The notes: generated by a model not told the origin, from the sequence alone. Shown: positions 18,020 to 29,108, numbered from the stretch's first letter. The stretch: 64,000 nt of DNA from Streptomyces pacificus (GCF_011766325.1 NZ_BLLG01000003.1:186001-250000); one strand, 5' to 3'. Translations and numbers: made by a program.

Positions 18020-19336
18020 TCAGGATCCGACGGCAGCGCGGTCACTGCCGGAGCCGGCCGGCAGGGACGGCCGGCCACCCCGGCGCCGGCCCGGCCGGAC
18101 CGTGCCCGTCCAGAGGCGGCGGCACGCCAGCAGCGCGGCAGCCACCAGCAGGCCGTTGCGGGCCGCGAGGACCGCGATCGCCTGGGGGTCGCTCGCGACC
18201 ACCTTGTCGAACCAGACGGGGAACTCCAGGAAGGTGAGCCCGGTGGCGGCCAGCACCAGCAGGCTCGGCGCGGCCATCCGGCTCCGGTGGAAGACGAGGC
18301 ACACCGCGGCCAGTCCCAGCAGCCAGACCAGGTACTGGGGGCTGATCACCCGGCTTGTGGTGGTGAACAGCAGTACGGCCGTGAACGCCGCGTCCGCGGG
18401 GGTCGCGGCCGAGAACTCCGCCGCCCGCAGCCGCCACGCGGCAAGCCAGCCGAAGGCGGCGGCGGTGAGGCCGAGCGCCGCGCCGCTGACCAGGGGGACG
18501 TACGGGCCGAGGAATTCGACCGAGCCGTAGTTCAGCAGCACCTGCCCTTCCCAGCCGAAGTGCCGTGCGACATGGAAGACCAGCGCGCCGAGCGACTCGA
18601 CCTCCGTGCCCCGGTCCCGCTGGAATCCGAGGAACGCCAGCGCCCCGGGCATCGACGCCGTGAGGGCCAGCAGCAGGGCCGCCCCGGTGGCCGCCGCCGC
18701 GATCCAGGCGCGGCGCTCCCGCAGTCCGGCCAGCAGCAGCACCGGCCACACCTTCAGCATCGCGCCGAAGCCCGCGAGTGCCCCGGCGACCCCGGGGCGG
18801 CGGGCGGCGGCGAGGAGCGCGGCCACCGCGACCGCCGTCACCATCAGGTCGTATCTGGCGTACGCCGTCGGGCCGAGCAGCGGCAGCCCCGCAACCCAGA
18901 ACCAGGCGCCCCTCACCGATTTCCCGGGCCGCCGGCCCGCGTACAGCAGCAGCCCCAGGACCACCGCGTCGCACACCAGGACCAGGGCGAAGAACGCGTG
19001 GACGTAGCCGAGGAACGGCACGAGGCCGGGGGAGAGGATCGCCAGGGCGGCCGCGGGCGGGTACTGCCAGGTGACGTCGTCCAGCGGGTAGGTGCCGGTG
19101 CTCAGCACCCCGTACCAGCCCTGGTAGATCACGGCGACGTCGCTGGTCACATCGGGGCCGCGGACGGGGAGGACCTTCAGTACCCAGAGCAGCAGCAGTG
19201 TCCTGGTGAGGGCGAAGGCCGCCACGGCCCGGGCCACCGCAGCCCAGGCCGTCGCGGCCCCGGACGCGGGGCGCTCCGATGCGGCGCGCTCCGACGGGGC
19301 GCACCCCGACGGGGCGGAACGCCCTGTGCCTGTCAT
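18020..19336 (-). CDS. GT87-family polyprenyl-phosphate-mannose mannosyltransferase
   Basis: A 438-residue integral membrane protein with about ten helices and the GT-C layout of DUF2029/GT87 enzymes: an aspartate soon after the first helix (TSDVAVIYQGWY) and WQYPP in the first large loop. Such enzymes use polyprenyl-phosphomannose to build phosphatidylinositol mannosides or lipoglycans on the outer membrane face. It lies head to head with the PimB'-like gene, which supports a common lipoglycan pathway. ATG 19336 is preferred over GTG 19342. The first 35 residues are low complexity. Confidence 0.85.
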   Translation of the reverse strand: MTGTGRSAPSGCAPSERAASERPASGAATAWAAVARAVAAFALTRTLLLLWVLKVLPVRGPDVTSDVAVIYQGWYGVLSTGTYPLDDVTWQYPPAAALAILSPGLVPFLGYVHAFFALVLVCDAVVLGLLLYAGRRPGKSVRGAWFWVAGLPLLGPTAYARYDLMVTAVAVAALLAAARRPGVAGALAGFGAMLKVWPVLLLAGLRERRAWIAAAATGAALLLALTASMPGALAFLGFQRDRGTEVESLGALVFHVARHFGWEGQVLLNYGSVEFLGPYVPLVSGAALGLTAAAFGWLAAWRLRAAEFSAATPADAAFTAVLLFTTTSRVISPQYLVWLLGLAAVCLVFHRSRMAAPSLLVLAATGLTFLEFPVWFDKVVASDPQAIAVLAARNGLLVAAALLACRRLWTGTVRPGRRRGGRPSLPAGSGSDRAAVGS

Positions 19337-19384
19337 GACCACCCCGTGCCGTCCGATCGGTTCCGTGTCCCTGTGCGCCGGCCC

Positions 19385-19416
19385 GCTGCCCTGCCGGCCC
19401 GCTGCCCTGCCGGCCC
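19385..19416. repeat. Tandem CTGCCCTGCCGGCCCG repeat
   Basis: Two exact copies of a 16-bp unit sit in the divergent intergenic region between the GT87 and PimB'-like genes. Confidence 0.6.
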
Positions 19417-19485
19417 GGCGGCCATCATGCCGGACGCCCGTCCGCCCGCGGTGAGGCGCGGGGGCCGTTGGTACTGTCGGCGGCG

Positions 19486-20628
19486 ATGGACAAGACCCTG
19501 ATCGTGACCAACGACTTCCCGCCCCGTCCCGGCGGCATCCAGGCGTTCCTCCACAACATCGCGCTGCGGCTGGACCCCGAACATATCGTCGTCTACGCCT
19601 CCACGTGGAAGCGCGGTCGCGAGGGCGCCGAGGCGACGGCCGCGTTCGACGCCGAGCAGCCCTACCAGGTGGTCCGCGACCGTACGACCATGCTGCTGCC
19701 CACCCCGCGCGTCACCCGGCGTGCCGTGGGACTGTTGCGGGAACACGGCTGCACGTCGGTGTGGTTCGGCGCCGCAGCCCCCCTCGGGCTGATGGCCCCG
19801 GCCCTGCGCCGGGCCGGAGCGCGGCGCCTGGTGGCCACCACCCACGGCCACGAGGCGGGCTGGGCCCAGCTGCCCGGAGCCCGGCGGCTGCTGCGCCGGA
19901 TCGGCGAGGGCACGGACACCGTCACCTATCTCGGCGGGTACACGCGTGCGCGGATCGCCGCCGCGCTGACGCCCGAGGCGGCCGGGCGGATGGTGCAGCT
20001 GCCGCCCGGCGTCGACGAGAAGACTTTCCATCCGGGCTCGGGCGGCGAGGCGGTACGCGAACGGCTCGGGCTCACCGACCGGCCGGTCGTCGTCTGCGTG
20101 TCCCGGCTCGTGCCGCGCAAGGGCCAGGACACCCTGATCCGGGCCATGCCCGCGATCCTGGCCGAGGTACCGGACGCGGTGCTGCTGATCGTCGGTGGCG
20201 GGCCCTACGAGAAGGACCTGCGCAGGCTCGCCGGCACCACGGGAGTGGCCGAGTCGGTCCGCTTCACCGGCGCGGTGCCCTGGGAGGAACTGCCCGCGCA
20301 CTACGGCGCCGGAGACGTCTTCGCGATGCCCTGCCGCACCCGGCGCGGCGGGCTGGACGTGGAGGGCCTCGGCATCGTCTATCTGGAGGCGTCCGCGACG
20401 GGGCTCCCGGTCGTCGCCGGTGACTCGGGCGGGGCGCCCGACGCGGTGCTGGACGGCGAGACGGGCTGGGTCGTCCGCGGCGGCTCCCCGCAGGAGACCG
20501 CGGAACGCGTCGCCACCCTCCTGTCGGACCCCGGACTGCGCCGCCGCATGGGCGGGCGCGGCCGTGAGTGGGTCGAGGAGCGCTGGCGCTGGGATCTCCT
20601 CGCGGACCGGCTGAGGGAGCTGCTGTGA
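19486..20628 (+). CDS. pimB: GT4 glycosyltransferase, PimB'-like mannosyltransferase
   Basis: A 380-residue GT-B enzyme of family GT4. The N-terminal domain has the NDFPPRPGGIQ glycine loop, and the C-terminal domain shows SRLVPRKGQD for nucleotide-sugar binding and the E-x7-E motif (Glu in VEGLGIVYLEAS). The closest recalled match is PimB', which adds the second mannose from GDP-mannose to phosphatidylinositol monomannoside on the cytoplasmic face. ATG 19486 lies nine bases after a TACTGT hexamer, so the mRNA may be leaderless. The gene order matches M. tuberculosis Rv2188c. Confidence 0.88.
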   Translation: MDKTLIVTNDFPPRPGGIQAFLHNIALRLDPEHIVVYASTWKRGREGAEATAAFDAEQPYQVVRDRTTMLLPTPRVTRRAVGLLREHGCTSVWFGAAAPLGLMAPALRRAGARRLVATTHGHEAGWAQLPGARRLLRRIGEGTDTVTYLGGYTRARIAAALTPEAAGRMVQLPPGVDEKTFHPGSGGEAVRERLGLTDRPVVVCVSRLVPRKGQDTLIRAMPAILAEVPDAVLLIVGGGPYEKDLRRLAGTTGVAESVRFTGAVPWEELPAHYGAGDVFAMPCRTRRGGLDVEGLGIVYLEASATGLPVVAGDSGGAPDAVLDGETGWVVRGGSPQETAERVATLLSDPGLRRRMGGRGREWVEERWRWDLLADRLRELL

Positions 20629-20734
20629 GCCGGGGCCCCGGGGCGGGCGTGTACGGTCCAGGCCCGCGTCCCCGCCCGCGCGGCGCGAGCCGGGTTGCCG
20701 CGTTCCGCGCGGAAAAGGTCCCCGCGACGGATAG

Positions 20735-22408
<1,674 letters not shown>

Positions 22409-22448
22409 CCGCTGCGCGCAGCGCCTTCCGGGCCGCTTCCGGCCGAGT

Positions 22449-22545
22449 CGTCCGGCCATCCGTCCGTCCGGCCATCCGTCCGTTCGTCCATCCGTCCGTT
22501 CGTCCGGCTGTCCGTTCGTCCGGCCATCCGTCCGTTCGTCCGGCC
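22449..22545. repeat. CCATCCGTCCGTTCGTCCG-type tandem repeat
   Basis: An array of degenerate units built from CCGTCCG, CCATCCG and TTCGTCC steps fills about 100 bases between the convergent choA and fadD genes. It has no spacer structure and no coding potential. Confidence 0.75.
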
Positions 22546-22622
22546 CCAGCCGTCCGAGTCCCCGGTGCGCCGGCCGCGTTCGGCGGCGGCCGGCGCCTTC
22601 CGGCTGCGTCCGGGGGCAGCGG

Positions 22623-24473
22623 CTACGACCGGTAGATCGCCTCGATCTCGTCCGCGAAGTCCTTGGCCACCACGTTCCGCTTGAGCTTCAGCGACGGCGT
22701 GATGTGACCGGCTTCCTCGCTGAACGGGGAGCTGAGCACCCTGAACTTCCGCACCGACTCGGCCTTGGAGACCGCGGCGTTGCCGGCGTCCACCGCCCGC
22801 TGGACCTCCGCCAGCAGGTCCGCGTCCTCGCGCAGCGAAGCCGCCGTCGAGCCGGCCGGCTTGCCGTGGTCGGCGGCCCAGTGGGCCAGGAACTCCTCGT
22901 CGAGGGTGATCAGCGCGCCCACGAACGGCCGCCCGTCGCCCACGACCATGCACTCGGCGACAAGTGCGTGGGCGCGGATGCGGTCCTCGATGACCGCCGG
23001 AGCGACGTTCTTGCCGCCCGCGGTCACCAGGATCTCCTTCTTGCGGCCCGTGATCGAGAGATAGCCGTCCTCGTCGAGGGTGCCGATGTCCCCGGTGTGG
23101 AACCAGCCGTCGGCCAGGGCCTCCGCGGTCGCCGTCTCGTTGTTCCAGTAGCCCGTGAAGATGTGCTCGCCGTGCAGCAGCACCTCGCCGTCGTCGGCGA
23201 TCCGCACCACCGAACCCGGCAGCGGCTGCCCGACGGTACCGATCTTCTGGCGGTCCCAGGGGTTGAACGCCGTCGCCGCACAGGTCTCGGTGAGGCCGTA
23301 CCCCTCCAGTACCGTGAAGCCGATGCCGCGGTAGAAGTGGCCGAGCCGCTCACCCAGCGGGGCACCGCCGGAGACCGCGAACTCGCCGCGCCCGCCGAGC
23401 ACCGCGCGCAGCTTGCCGTAGACGAGCCGGTCGAACAGCCTGTGCCTGAGCCTCAGCCCGAACGGCACGCCCTTCCCCGTGCCGGTCGCGCGGCTGTACT
23501 CGATCGCCGTCGCCGCGGCCCTGTCGAAGATCCTGCCCTTGCCGTCCGCCTGCGCCTTGGCCCGCGCCGCGTTGTAGACCTTCTCGAAGACCCGCGGCAC
23601 ACCGAGGATCAGCGTGGGACGGAACGAGGCGAGCTCGTCGGTGAGGTTGCTGACGTCCGGGACGCAGCCGAGCTTGATGGGGGCCATCACGGCCGCCACC
23701 TCGACCATGCGCCCGAAGACGTGTGCGGCGGGGAGGAAGAGCAGGATCGAGCTGTCGCCGGTGCGGAACAGCGGCCTCAGGCGCTCGACCAGGTTCCCGC
23801 ACTCCGCGAAGAACGCGCGGTGGGTGAGCACACACCCCTTGGGACGGCCCGTGGTGCCCGAGGTGTAGACGATGGTGGCCGGGTCGTCCGCCTTGGCGGA
23901 CGCGCTGCGCTCGTCCACCGTGGCGTCGGGCACCTCCGCTCCGGCCGCCGTGAGCTGCGCGATCCCGCCGTCTCCGCTGACCCCGCCGCCTCCACCGTCT
24001 CCGCCGCCTTCGCCGACTCCGTCCTCCTCGATCCGCCACACGTGCCGCAGCGCCGGGAGGGCGCCGCGCACGGACTCGACGGCCGCGGCGTGCGCCCCGC
24101 TCTCGACGATCATCGCGACGGCGCCGGAGTCGCCGAGGATCCACTGCACCTGCTCGGGCGAGCTGGTCTCGTAGACCGGGACGGTCACACCCCCGGCGCT
24201 CCAGATCGCGAAGTCGAGCAGCACCCACTCATAGCGGGTGCGCGACATCAGGGCGACCCGGTCTCCTGGCAGCACACCCGCGGCGATCAGGCCCTTCGCG
24301 GCGGCCCGCACCTCGGCGAGGAACCCGGCGGCGGTGACGTCGGCCCAGCTCCCCGCGACCTTTCGGGCCATGACCGCGACCTCGGGGTGCTGCGTCGCAT
24401 TGCGGCGGATGAGATCCGTCAGATTGCCGTCCGTCGGGACCTCGTACAGGGCCGGAAGGCTGAACTCACGCAA
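22623..24473 (-). CDS. Long-chain fatty acid-CoA ligase (FadD15-like)
   Basis: A 616-residue AMP-forming ligase. The adenylate motifs are intact: YTSGTTGRPKG (near residue 200), GYGLTETCA, TGDIGTLDEDG and a final lysine region near KLKRNVV. It activates long-chain fatty acids to acyl-CoA in the cytoplasm, and the close match in order and type is M. tuberculosis fadD15 (Rv2187). A glycine-rich insertion (about residues 153-168) before the P-loop is likely a flexible linker. Start ATG 24473. It is divergent from the phosphoesterase gene. Confidence 0.92.
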   Translation of the reverse strand: MREFSLPALYEVPTDGNLTDLIRRNATQHPEVAVMARKVAGSWADVTAAGFLAEVRAAAKGLIAAGVLPGDRVALMSRTRYEWVLLDFAIWSAGGVTVPVYETSSPEQVQWILGDSGAVAMIVESGAHAAAVESVRGALPALRHVWRIEEDGVGEGGGDGGGGGVSGDGGIAQLTAAGAEVPDATVDERSASAKADDPATIVYTSGTTGRPKGCVLTHRAFFAECGNLVERLRPLFRTGDSSILLFLPAAHVFGRMVEVAAVMAPIKLGCVPDVSNLTDELASFRPTLILGVPRVFEKVYNAARAKAQADGKGRIFDRAAATAIEYSRATGTGKGVPFGLRLRHRLFDRLVYGKLRAVLGGRGEFAVSGGAPLGERLGHFYRGIGFTVLEGYGLTETCAATAFNPWDRQKIGTVGQPLPGSVVRIADDGEVLLHGEHIFTGYWNNETATAEALADGWFHTGDIGTLDEDGYLSITGRKKEILVTAGGKNVAPAVIEDRIRAHALVAECMVVGDGRPFVGALITLDEEFLAHWAADHGKPAGSTAASLREDADLLAEVQRAVDAGNAAVSKAESVRKFRVLSSPFSEEAGHITPSLKLKRNVVAKDFADEIEAIYRS

Positions 24474-24713
24474 GACTGCTGCTCCTCATCGGGCGCCGGC
24501 GCCACGGCTCTGTGTGGAACGCACCGGGGGGACTGCCCGGACGTTACCCATCAGTACTCGGTTCCGGATAGGGGGTCTCGGCCAGATGTTCCCTGCGTCA
24601 CACCCGTGCGCCGCAGCATCGCGAACCCTAGTCGACCGGCCTGACGACCGGGAAGTAACCGCAGGTCCGGTCACCTCTACTGGGAACCGGGCGACCACTC
24701 TAGGGTGAGCGGT

Positions 24714-25493
24714 ATGCGAGTTCATGTGGTCAGCGACGTGCACGGCAACGCGACGGATCTGGCCAGGGCCGGAGAGGGGGCCGACGCCCTGATCTGCCTC
24801 GGCGACCTGGTCCTCTTCCTCGACTACGCCGACCATGCGCGCGGGATCTTCCCCGACCTCTTCGGCGTGGAGAACGCGGTCAGGCTCGTCGAGTTGCGGA
24901 CCGCCCGGCGCTTCGAGGAGGCCCGCGAGTTCGCGCGCGGCCTGTGGGCGGGCCTCGACCGGGACGCCGTGATCCTGGGTGCGGTGCGCAGGCAGTACCG
25001 CGAGATCTTCGACGCGTTCCCCACTCCGACGTACGCCACCTACGGCAACGTCGACGTCCCCGCCCTCTGGCCGGAGTATGCGAAGGCGGGCACCACCGTC
25101 CTCGACGGTGAGCGGATCGAGCTGGGCGGGCTCGTGTTCGGTTTCGTCGGCGGCGGGCTGCGGTCCCCCATGCGCACCCCCTTCGAGATCTCCGACGAGC
25201 AGTACGCCGCGAAGGTCGAGGCACTCGGCGAAGTCGACGTGCTGTGCTCGCACATCCCGCCGGACGTTCCCGAGCTGACGTACGACACCGTCGCCCGCCG
25301 CTTCGAGCGCGGCAGCCGGGCCCTGCTCGACGCCATCCACCGGACCCGGCCCCGGTACTCGCTCTTCGGGCATGTGCACCAGCCGCTGGTGCGGCGCATG
25401 CGGATCGGTGCGACCGAGTGCGTGAACGTCGGCCACTTCGCGGCGACGGGGCGGCCGTGGGCCCTGGAATGGCGGTCGCCCGGGGCGCGGTAG
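24714..25493 (+). CDS. Calcineurin-like metallophosphoesterase
   Basis: A 259-residue enzyme with all five blocks of the metallophosphoesterase fold: DVHGN, GDLVLF, GNVDVP, CSHIPPD and FGHVH. These supply the ligands for a two-metal centre. The substrate cannot be told from sequence. ATG 24714 is seven bases after TAGGGT (24701-24706), so the message may be leaderless; GTG 24705 in the same frame is an alternative. It is followed by the SRPBCC gene on the same strand after 47 bases. Confidence 0.9.
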   Translation: MRVHVVSDVHGNATDLARAGEGADALICLGDLVLFLDYADHARGIFPDLFGVENAVRLVELRTARRFEEAREFARGLWAGLDRDAVILGAVRRQYREIFDAFPTPTYATYGNVDVPALWPEYAKAGTTVLDGERIELGGLVFGFVGGGLRSPMRTPFEISDEQYAAKVEALGEVDVLCSHIPPDVPELTYDTVARRFERGSRALLDAIHRTRPRYSLFGHVHQPLVRRMRIGATECVNVGHFAATGRPWALEWRSPGAR

Positions 25494-25540
25494 ATTGCAC
25501 ACCGCAACCCCGTCCCGCGTTCAGTTGAGGAGCCACGGCG

Positions 25541-25990
25541 ATGGCGGAACACACCAGCTCGAGCATCACCATCGACGCGGCACCGGCCGACGTGATGGGA
25601 GTGATCTCCGACTTCGCGCGCTACCCGGAGTGGACCGGCGAGGTGAAGGAGACCGAGGTCCTGGAGAAGGACGGCCGGGGCCGCGCGCTCCGGGTCCGGC
25701 TGGTGCTCGACGCCGGCGCGATCAAGGACGACCACGTCCTGGCCTACACCTGGACCGGGGACGACACGGTGTCCTGGACGCTGGTCAAGTCCCAGATGCT
25801 GCGCGCGCTGGACGGCTCGTACGCGCTGAAGCCGGTCGCAGGAGGCGAGCGGACCGAGGTCACCTACCGGCTGACCGTCGACGTCAAGATCCCCATGCTG
25901 GGGATGATCAAGCGCAAGGCGGAGAAGGTCATCATCGACCGCGCCCTGGCCGGCCTGAAGAAGCGCGTCGAGTCCGGTCCTCAGGCCTGA
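25541..25990 (+). CDS. SRPBCC (polyketide cyclase/START-like) protein
   Basis: A 149-residue single-domain protein of the SRPBCC superfamily, a helix-grip fold with a deep hydrophobic pocket for lipids or other apolar ligands. The start (SSSITIDAAPADVMGVISDF) and the late helix (KAEKVIIDRALAGLKKRVE) fit the family. No catalytic residues can be assigned. It lies in the same position as M. tuberculosis Rv2185c, next to an ArsA-like gene, as here. ATG 25541 follows GAGGAGCC (25527-25534). Confidence 0.88.
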   Translation: MAEHTSSSITIDAAPADVMGVISDFARYPEWTGEVKETEVLEKDGRGRALRVRLVLDAGAIKDDHVLAYTWTGDDTVSWTLVKSQMLRALDGSYALKPVAGGERTEVTYRLTVDVKIPMLGMIKRKAEKVIIDRALAGLKKRVESGPQA

Positions 25991-26001
25991 AGCCCCTGTT
26001 C

Positions 26002-27348
26002 ATGCGCACCGTTTTCGTCACCGGCACCGGCGGGGCCGGCCGGAGCACCGTAGCGGCCGCCCTCGCCCTCGCCGGAACACGGCGGGGGGAACGGGTGCTG
26101 CTGCTGTCCGGCGAGCCACCGGAGGCGCTGACCCGCACCGGCACCGACCCCGGCACCGGCACCGACCCCGGCATGGGCACCGACCCCGGCATGGGCACCG
26201 ACCCCGGCATGGGCACCGACCCCGGAGCCGGCACCGGCACGGTCCCCGGCACTGGAGCCGGCACGGTCCCCGGGCCCGGAGCCCCCGGGCCGGGCGCGGC
26301 GGACCGGGGCGGGCGCGGCGGTCCAGAGACCGGGCCGCCCGGCCTCACCGTCGCCCGCGTCGACCCCGGCGCCGACTTCCGCCACGAGTTCCTCGGCCTC
26401 CAGGAGCGGGCCGGTGCCGCACTCGACCTCCTCGGGGCCGTGCCCTTCGAGGACGGCGAGCTGACGGAACTCCCGGGCAGCGAGCAGTTCGCGCTGCTGC
26501 GCGCCCTGCAGCGGGCCACCGGCGGCGGCCACGACCTCCTGGTCGTCGACCTCCCCCCGGTGCGCCAGGCCGTCGCCCTGCTCGCCCTCCCCGAGCAGCT
26601 GCGCCGCTACCTGCGCCGGCTGCTCCCCGCCGAACGGCAGGCCGCCCGCTCGCTGCGCCCCGTACTCGCGCAGCTCGCGGGCGTGCCGATGCCCGCGCAG
26701 TGGCTGTACGAGGCGGCCGCCCGCTGGGACGAGGAGCTGGCCGCCGTCCAGGAGCTGGTCGAGAGCCCCGACACCTCGGTGCGCCTGGTCGCCGAACCCG
26801 GCCCGGAGGCCGCCGACCGGGCCCTGCGCACCGCCCGGCTCGGCCTCGCCCTGCACGGGCTCACCCCGGAGATGGTGATCGCCAACCGGATCGTCCCGGC
26901 CGGCTCCGCCGACCCGTTCCTGGCGGCCCTCTCGGGACGGCAGCAGAGCGCGCTCAAGGGCTGGCGCGAGGAGTTCGGTGCCGTACCGGTACGGGAGGTG
27001 CCGCACACCGGCCGCGACCCCCGGCACCCCGGCGAACTCGCCGAGTCCCTCGCCGCCCCGGCCGGGGGCGCCCCCGGGGCTCTCCCGGGGAACCGCTGGA
27101 CGGTGGAGGACCGCAGGGCCGAGGACGGTGTACTGGTCTGGCGGCTGCCCCTGCCGGGAGCCGCCAAGGACCAGCTGCAGCTGGTGCGCAGGGACGACGA
27201 ACTCTTCCTGACCGCGGGCCCGTTCCGCCGCGTCCTCACCCTGCCGTCGGTACTGCGCCGCTGCGCGGTCGGCGGCGCCGCCCTGCGGGAGGGCGAGTTG
27301 CGGATCCGCTTCGAGCCCGACCCCGGGCTCTGGCCGCGGAGCCGCTGA
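26002..27348 (+). CDS. ArsA-like ATPase homologue with altered P-loop
   Basis: A 448-residue relative of ArsA/Get3 anion-pump ATPases. The N-terminal P-loop reads GTGGAGRST: the deviant-Walker signature lysine and the main Walker lysine are replaced by Thr and Arg, so ATP hydrolysis is doubtful. The later strand VVDLPPVRQ fits the switch region. Between residues 49 and 110 is a Gly/Pro/Thr/Asp low-complexity insertion with six-residue repeats. The homologue in M. tuberculosis is Rv2184c. It is 11 bases after the SRPBCC stop, so the two are probably one operon. Confidence 0.82.
   Translation: MRTVFVTGTGGAGRSTVAAALALAGTRRGERVLLLSGEPPEALTRTGTDPGTGTDPGMGTDPGMGTDPGMGTDPGAGTGTVPGTGAGTVPGPGAPGPGAADRGGRGGPETGPPGLTVARVDPGADFRHEFLGLQERAGAALDLLGAVPFEDGELTELPGSEQFALLRALQRATGGGHDLLVVDLPPVRQAVALLALPEQLRRYLRRLLPAERQAARSLRPVLAQLAGVPMPAQWLYEAAARWDEELAAVQELVESPDTSVRLVAEPGPEAADRALRTARLGLALHGLTPEMVIANRIVPAGSADPFLAALSGRQQSALKGWREEFGAVPVREVPHTGRDPRHPGELAESLAAPAGGAPGALPGNRWTVEDRRAEDGVLVWRLPLPGAAKDQLQLVRRDDELFLTAGPFRRVLTLPSVLRRCAVGGAALREGELRIRFEPDPGLWPRSR
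26149..26226 (+). repeat. 18-bp in-frame tandem repeat in the ArsA-like gene
   Basis: Repeats of ACCGACCCCGGCATGGGC (three exact copies plus diverged flanking ones) encode Thr-Asp-Pro-Gly-Met-Gly units in the insertion after the P-loop. Confidence 0.85.
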
Positions 27349-27406
27349 ACTCCGGCCCCGACTTCGGGTACCGTCGACATACGAGGAACTTTCCGAGGAG
27401 TACGCC

Positions 27407-27883
27407 ATGAGCGATGCGACCGAACGTCCCGCCGTCGACGCCGACGCCTGGGCGACGGCGTGCGCCGAGGACTTCGAGGAGGAGCGGGCCCGCCGCCGCG
27501 AGCGGTACGGGCAGCACGCCACCGGCACCGCGGGCGACGAGCTGCGCAAGCTGCTGGACGCGGTCGCCGAGAAGGTGTCGTCGCTGCCGAACCCGCTGCC
27601 CGGCCTCGCCGGGCAGGGGACCGTGCAGCAGCTGGTCGATCAGGCGAAGTCGGCCGTCGAGCCGGTCATCGAGCGCAACCCGCAGGTGTTCGAGCATCTC
27701 GCGGCCGCGGGCAGCGAGCTGCTGGCCGCGTACCGCTCCGCCGTGGCAGGCCATGAGCGCCGCTGGACCCGCAGCGAGCCGCCCTCGGGTGCCGAAGGCC
27801 GTGGCGGCCCCGACGGCACGGACCGCCGCCGGGACCGCGGGGACGAGGGCCCCGGCCCGGGCAAGAAGATCGATCTGGACTGA
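27407..27883 (+). CDS. DUF5304 family protein
   Basis: A 158-residue soluble protein whose N-terminal two thirds are helical (ELRKLLDAVAEKV and IERNPQVFEHLAAAG) and whose tail is charged and disordered. It fits the DUF5304 family, which is confined to actinobacteria and has no known function. ATG 27407 is preceded by CCGAGGAG (27394-27401). It is 61 bases before glkA, in the same direction, an arrangement that I recall from other streptomycetes. Confidence 0.83.
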   Translation: MSDATERPAVDADAWATACAEDFEEERARRRERYGQHATGTAGDELRKLLDAVAEKVSSLPNPLPGLAGQGTVQQLVDQAKSAVEPVIERNPQVFEHLAAAGSELLAAYRSAVAGHERRWTRSEPPSGAEGRGGPDGTDRRRDRGDEGPGPGKKIDLD

Positions 27884-27944
27884 GGCCCGGACTCCCTCCG
27901 GTACGGTTGGGCCCAGCGGGGCTCGACCGAAAACTGAGGGACAC

Positions 27945-28886
27945 ATGGCACTCACCATCGGCGTCGACATCGGCGGCACCAAGATCGCGGCCGGCGTGGT
28001 CGACGAAGAGGGCACCATCCTTGAGACGCACACGGTGCCCACTCCGGCGACCGCCGAGGGGATCGTGGACGCGATCTGCTCGGCCGTCTCCGGAGCCGGT
28101 AAGGGGCGCGACATCGAGGCGGTCGGCATCGGTGCCGCCGGATACGTCGACGACAAGCGCGCCACCGTCCTCTTCGCGCCGAACATCCAGTGGCGGCACG
28201 AGCCGCTGAAGGACAAGGTGGAGCAGCGCGTCGGCCTGCCCGTCGTCGTGGAGAACGACGCCAACGCGGCGGCCTGGGGCGAGTACCGCTTCGGCGCGGG
28301 CCAGGGCCACAGCGACGTCATCTGCATCACCCTCGGCACCGGCCTCGGTGGCGGCATCATCATCGGCAACAAGCTGCGCCGCGGGCGCTTCGGCGTGGCG
28401 GCGGAGTTCGGGCACATCAGGGTCGTCCCCGACGGCCTGCTGTGCGGCTGCGGCAGCCAGGGCTGCTGGGAGCAGTACGCATCCGGGCGGGCACTGGTCC
28501 GCTACGCCCGCCAGCGTTCGGCGGCGACCCCCGAGAACGCGGCCATCCTGCTCGGCCTCGGCGACGGCACCCCCGGGGGCGTCGAGGGCAGGCACGTCAG
28601 CGAGGCGGCGAGGCAGGGCGACAAGGTCGCCGTCGACTCCTTCCGCGAGCTGGCCCGCTGGGCCGGCGCGGGACTGGCGGACCTGGCCTCGCTGTTCGAC
28701 CCCTCGGCGTTCATCGTCGGCGGCGGAGTGTCGGACGAGGGGGAGCTGGTCCTGGACCCGATCCGCAAGTCCTTCCGGCGGTGGCTGATCGGCGGGCAGT
28801 GGCGTCCGCACGCCCAGGTGCTCGCCGCCCGGCTCGGCAACAAGGCGGGCCTCGTCGGCGCGGCTGACCTGGCCCGCCAGGGCTGA
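27945..28886 (+). CDS. glkA: ROK-family glucokinase
   Basis: A 313-residue sugar kinase that phosphorylates glucose with ATP. The ATP site DIGGTK lies at residues 8-13, the catalytic aspartate is in ENDANAA, and the zinc-binding ROK motif CGCGSQGC follows near residue 165. In Streptomyces coelicolor the orthologue GlkA also mediates carbon catabolite repression, so a regulatory role is likely but not shown here. ATG 27945 follows CTGAGGG. A 15-bp terminator stem (28926-28959) ends the transcript. Phosphofructokinase lies 6 kb downstream. Confidence 0.95.
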   Translation: MALTIGVDIGGTKIAAGVVDEEGTILETHTVPTPATAEGIVDAICSAVSGAGKGRDIEAVGIGAAGYVDDKRATVLFAPNIQWRHEPLKDKVEQRVGLPVVVENDANAAAWGEYRFGAGQGHSDVICITLGTGLGGGIIIGNKLRRGRFGVAAEFGHIRVVPDGLLCGCGSQGCWEQYASGRALVRYARQRSAATPENAAILLGLGDGTPGGVEGRHVSEAARQGDKVAVDSFRELARWAGAGLADLASLFDPSAFIVGGGVSDEGELVLDPIRKSFRRWLIGGQWRPHAQVLAARLGNKAGLVGAADLARQG

Positions 28887-28925
28887 ATCCGGCGCCTTCC
28901 GCCCCTCCCCCGGGGCGTCGAGGAC

Positions 28926-28959
28926 AGGCCCCCCGGCTCGGAGGCGAGCCGGGGGGCCT
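28926..28959 (+). terminator. Terminator after glkA
   Basis: A 15-bp perfect stem (28926-28940 with 28945-28959) and a four-base loop, 39 bases after the glkA stop. Confidence 0.85.
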
Positions 28960-29108
28960 GCCCGGCCGCCGGCCCGGCGGGCTGGGACGTCCGCGGCCTC
29001 CGTCCCGGCCGTACGGGCACCCCGGCCGTACGGGCACCCCGAGGGCGCGGCGCGCCCGGTGCCCGATGGGGCGGGAACGGCGCGCCGGGGCCCGTTATCT
29101 TGAGGCGC

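Noticed and set aside
22449..22545. Possible CRISPR array
   Set aside because: Units are contiguous and degenerate, with no unique spacers and no cas genes; it is a simple tandem repeat. The same applies to 41731-41803.
24540..24580. Possible MacR site (GAGTAC half-site near 24555) upstream of the fadD15-like gene
   Set aside because: Only one half of the expected palindrome is present; not enough to call.
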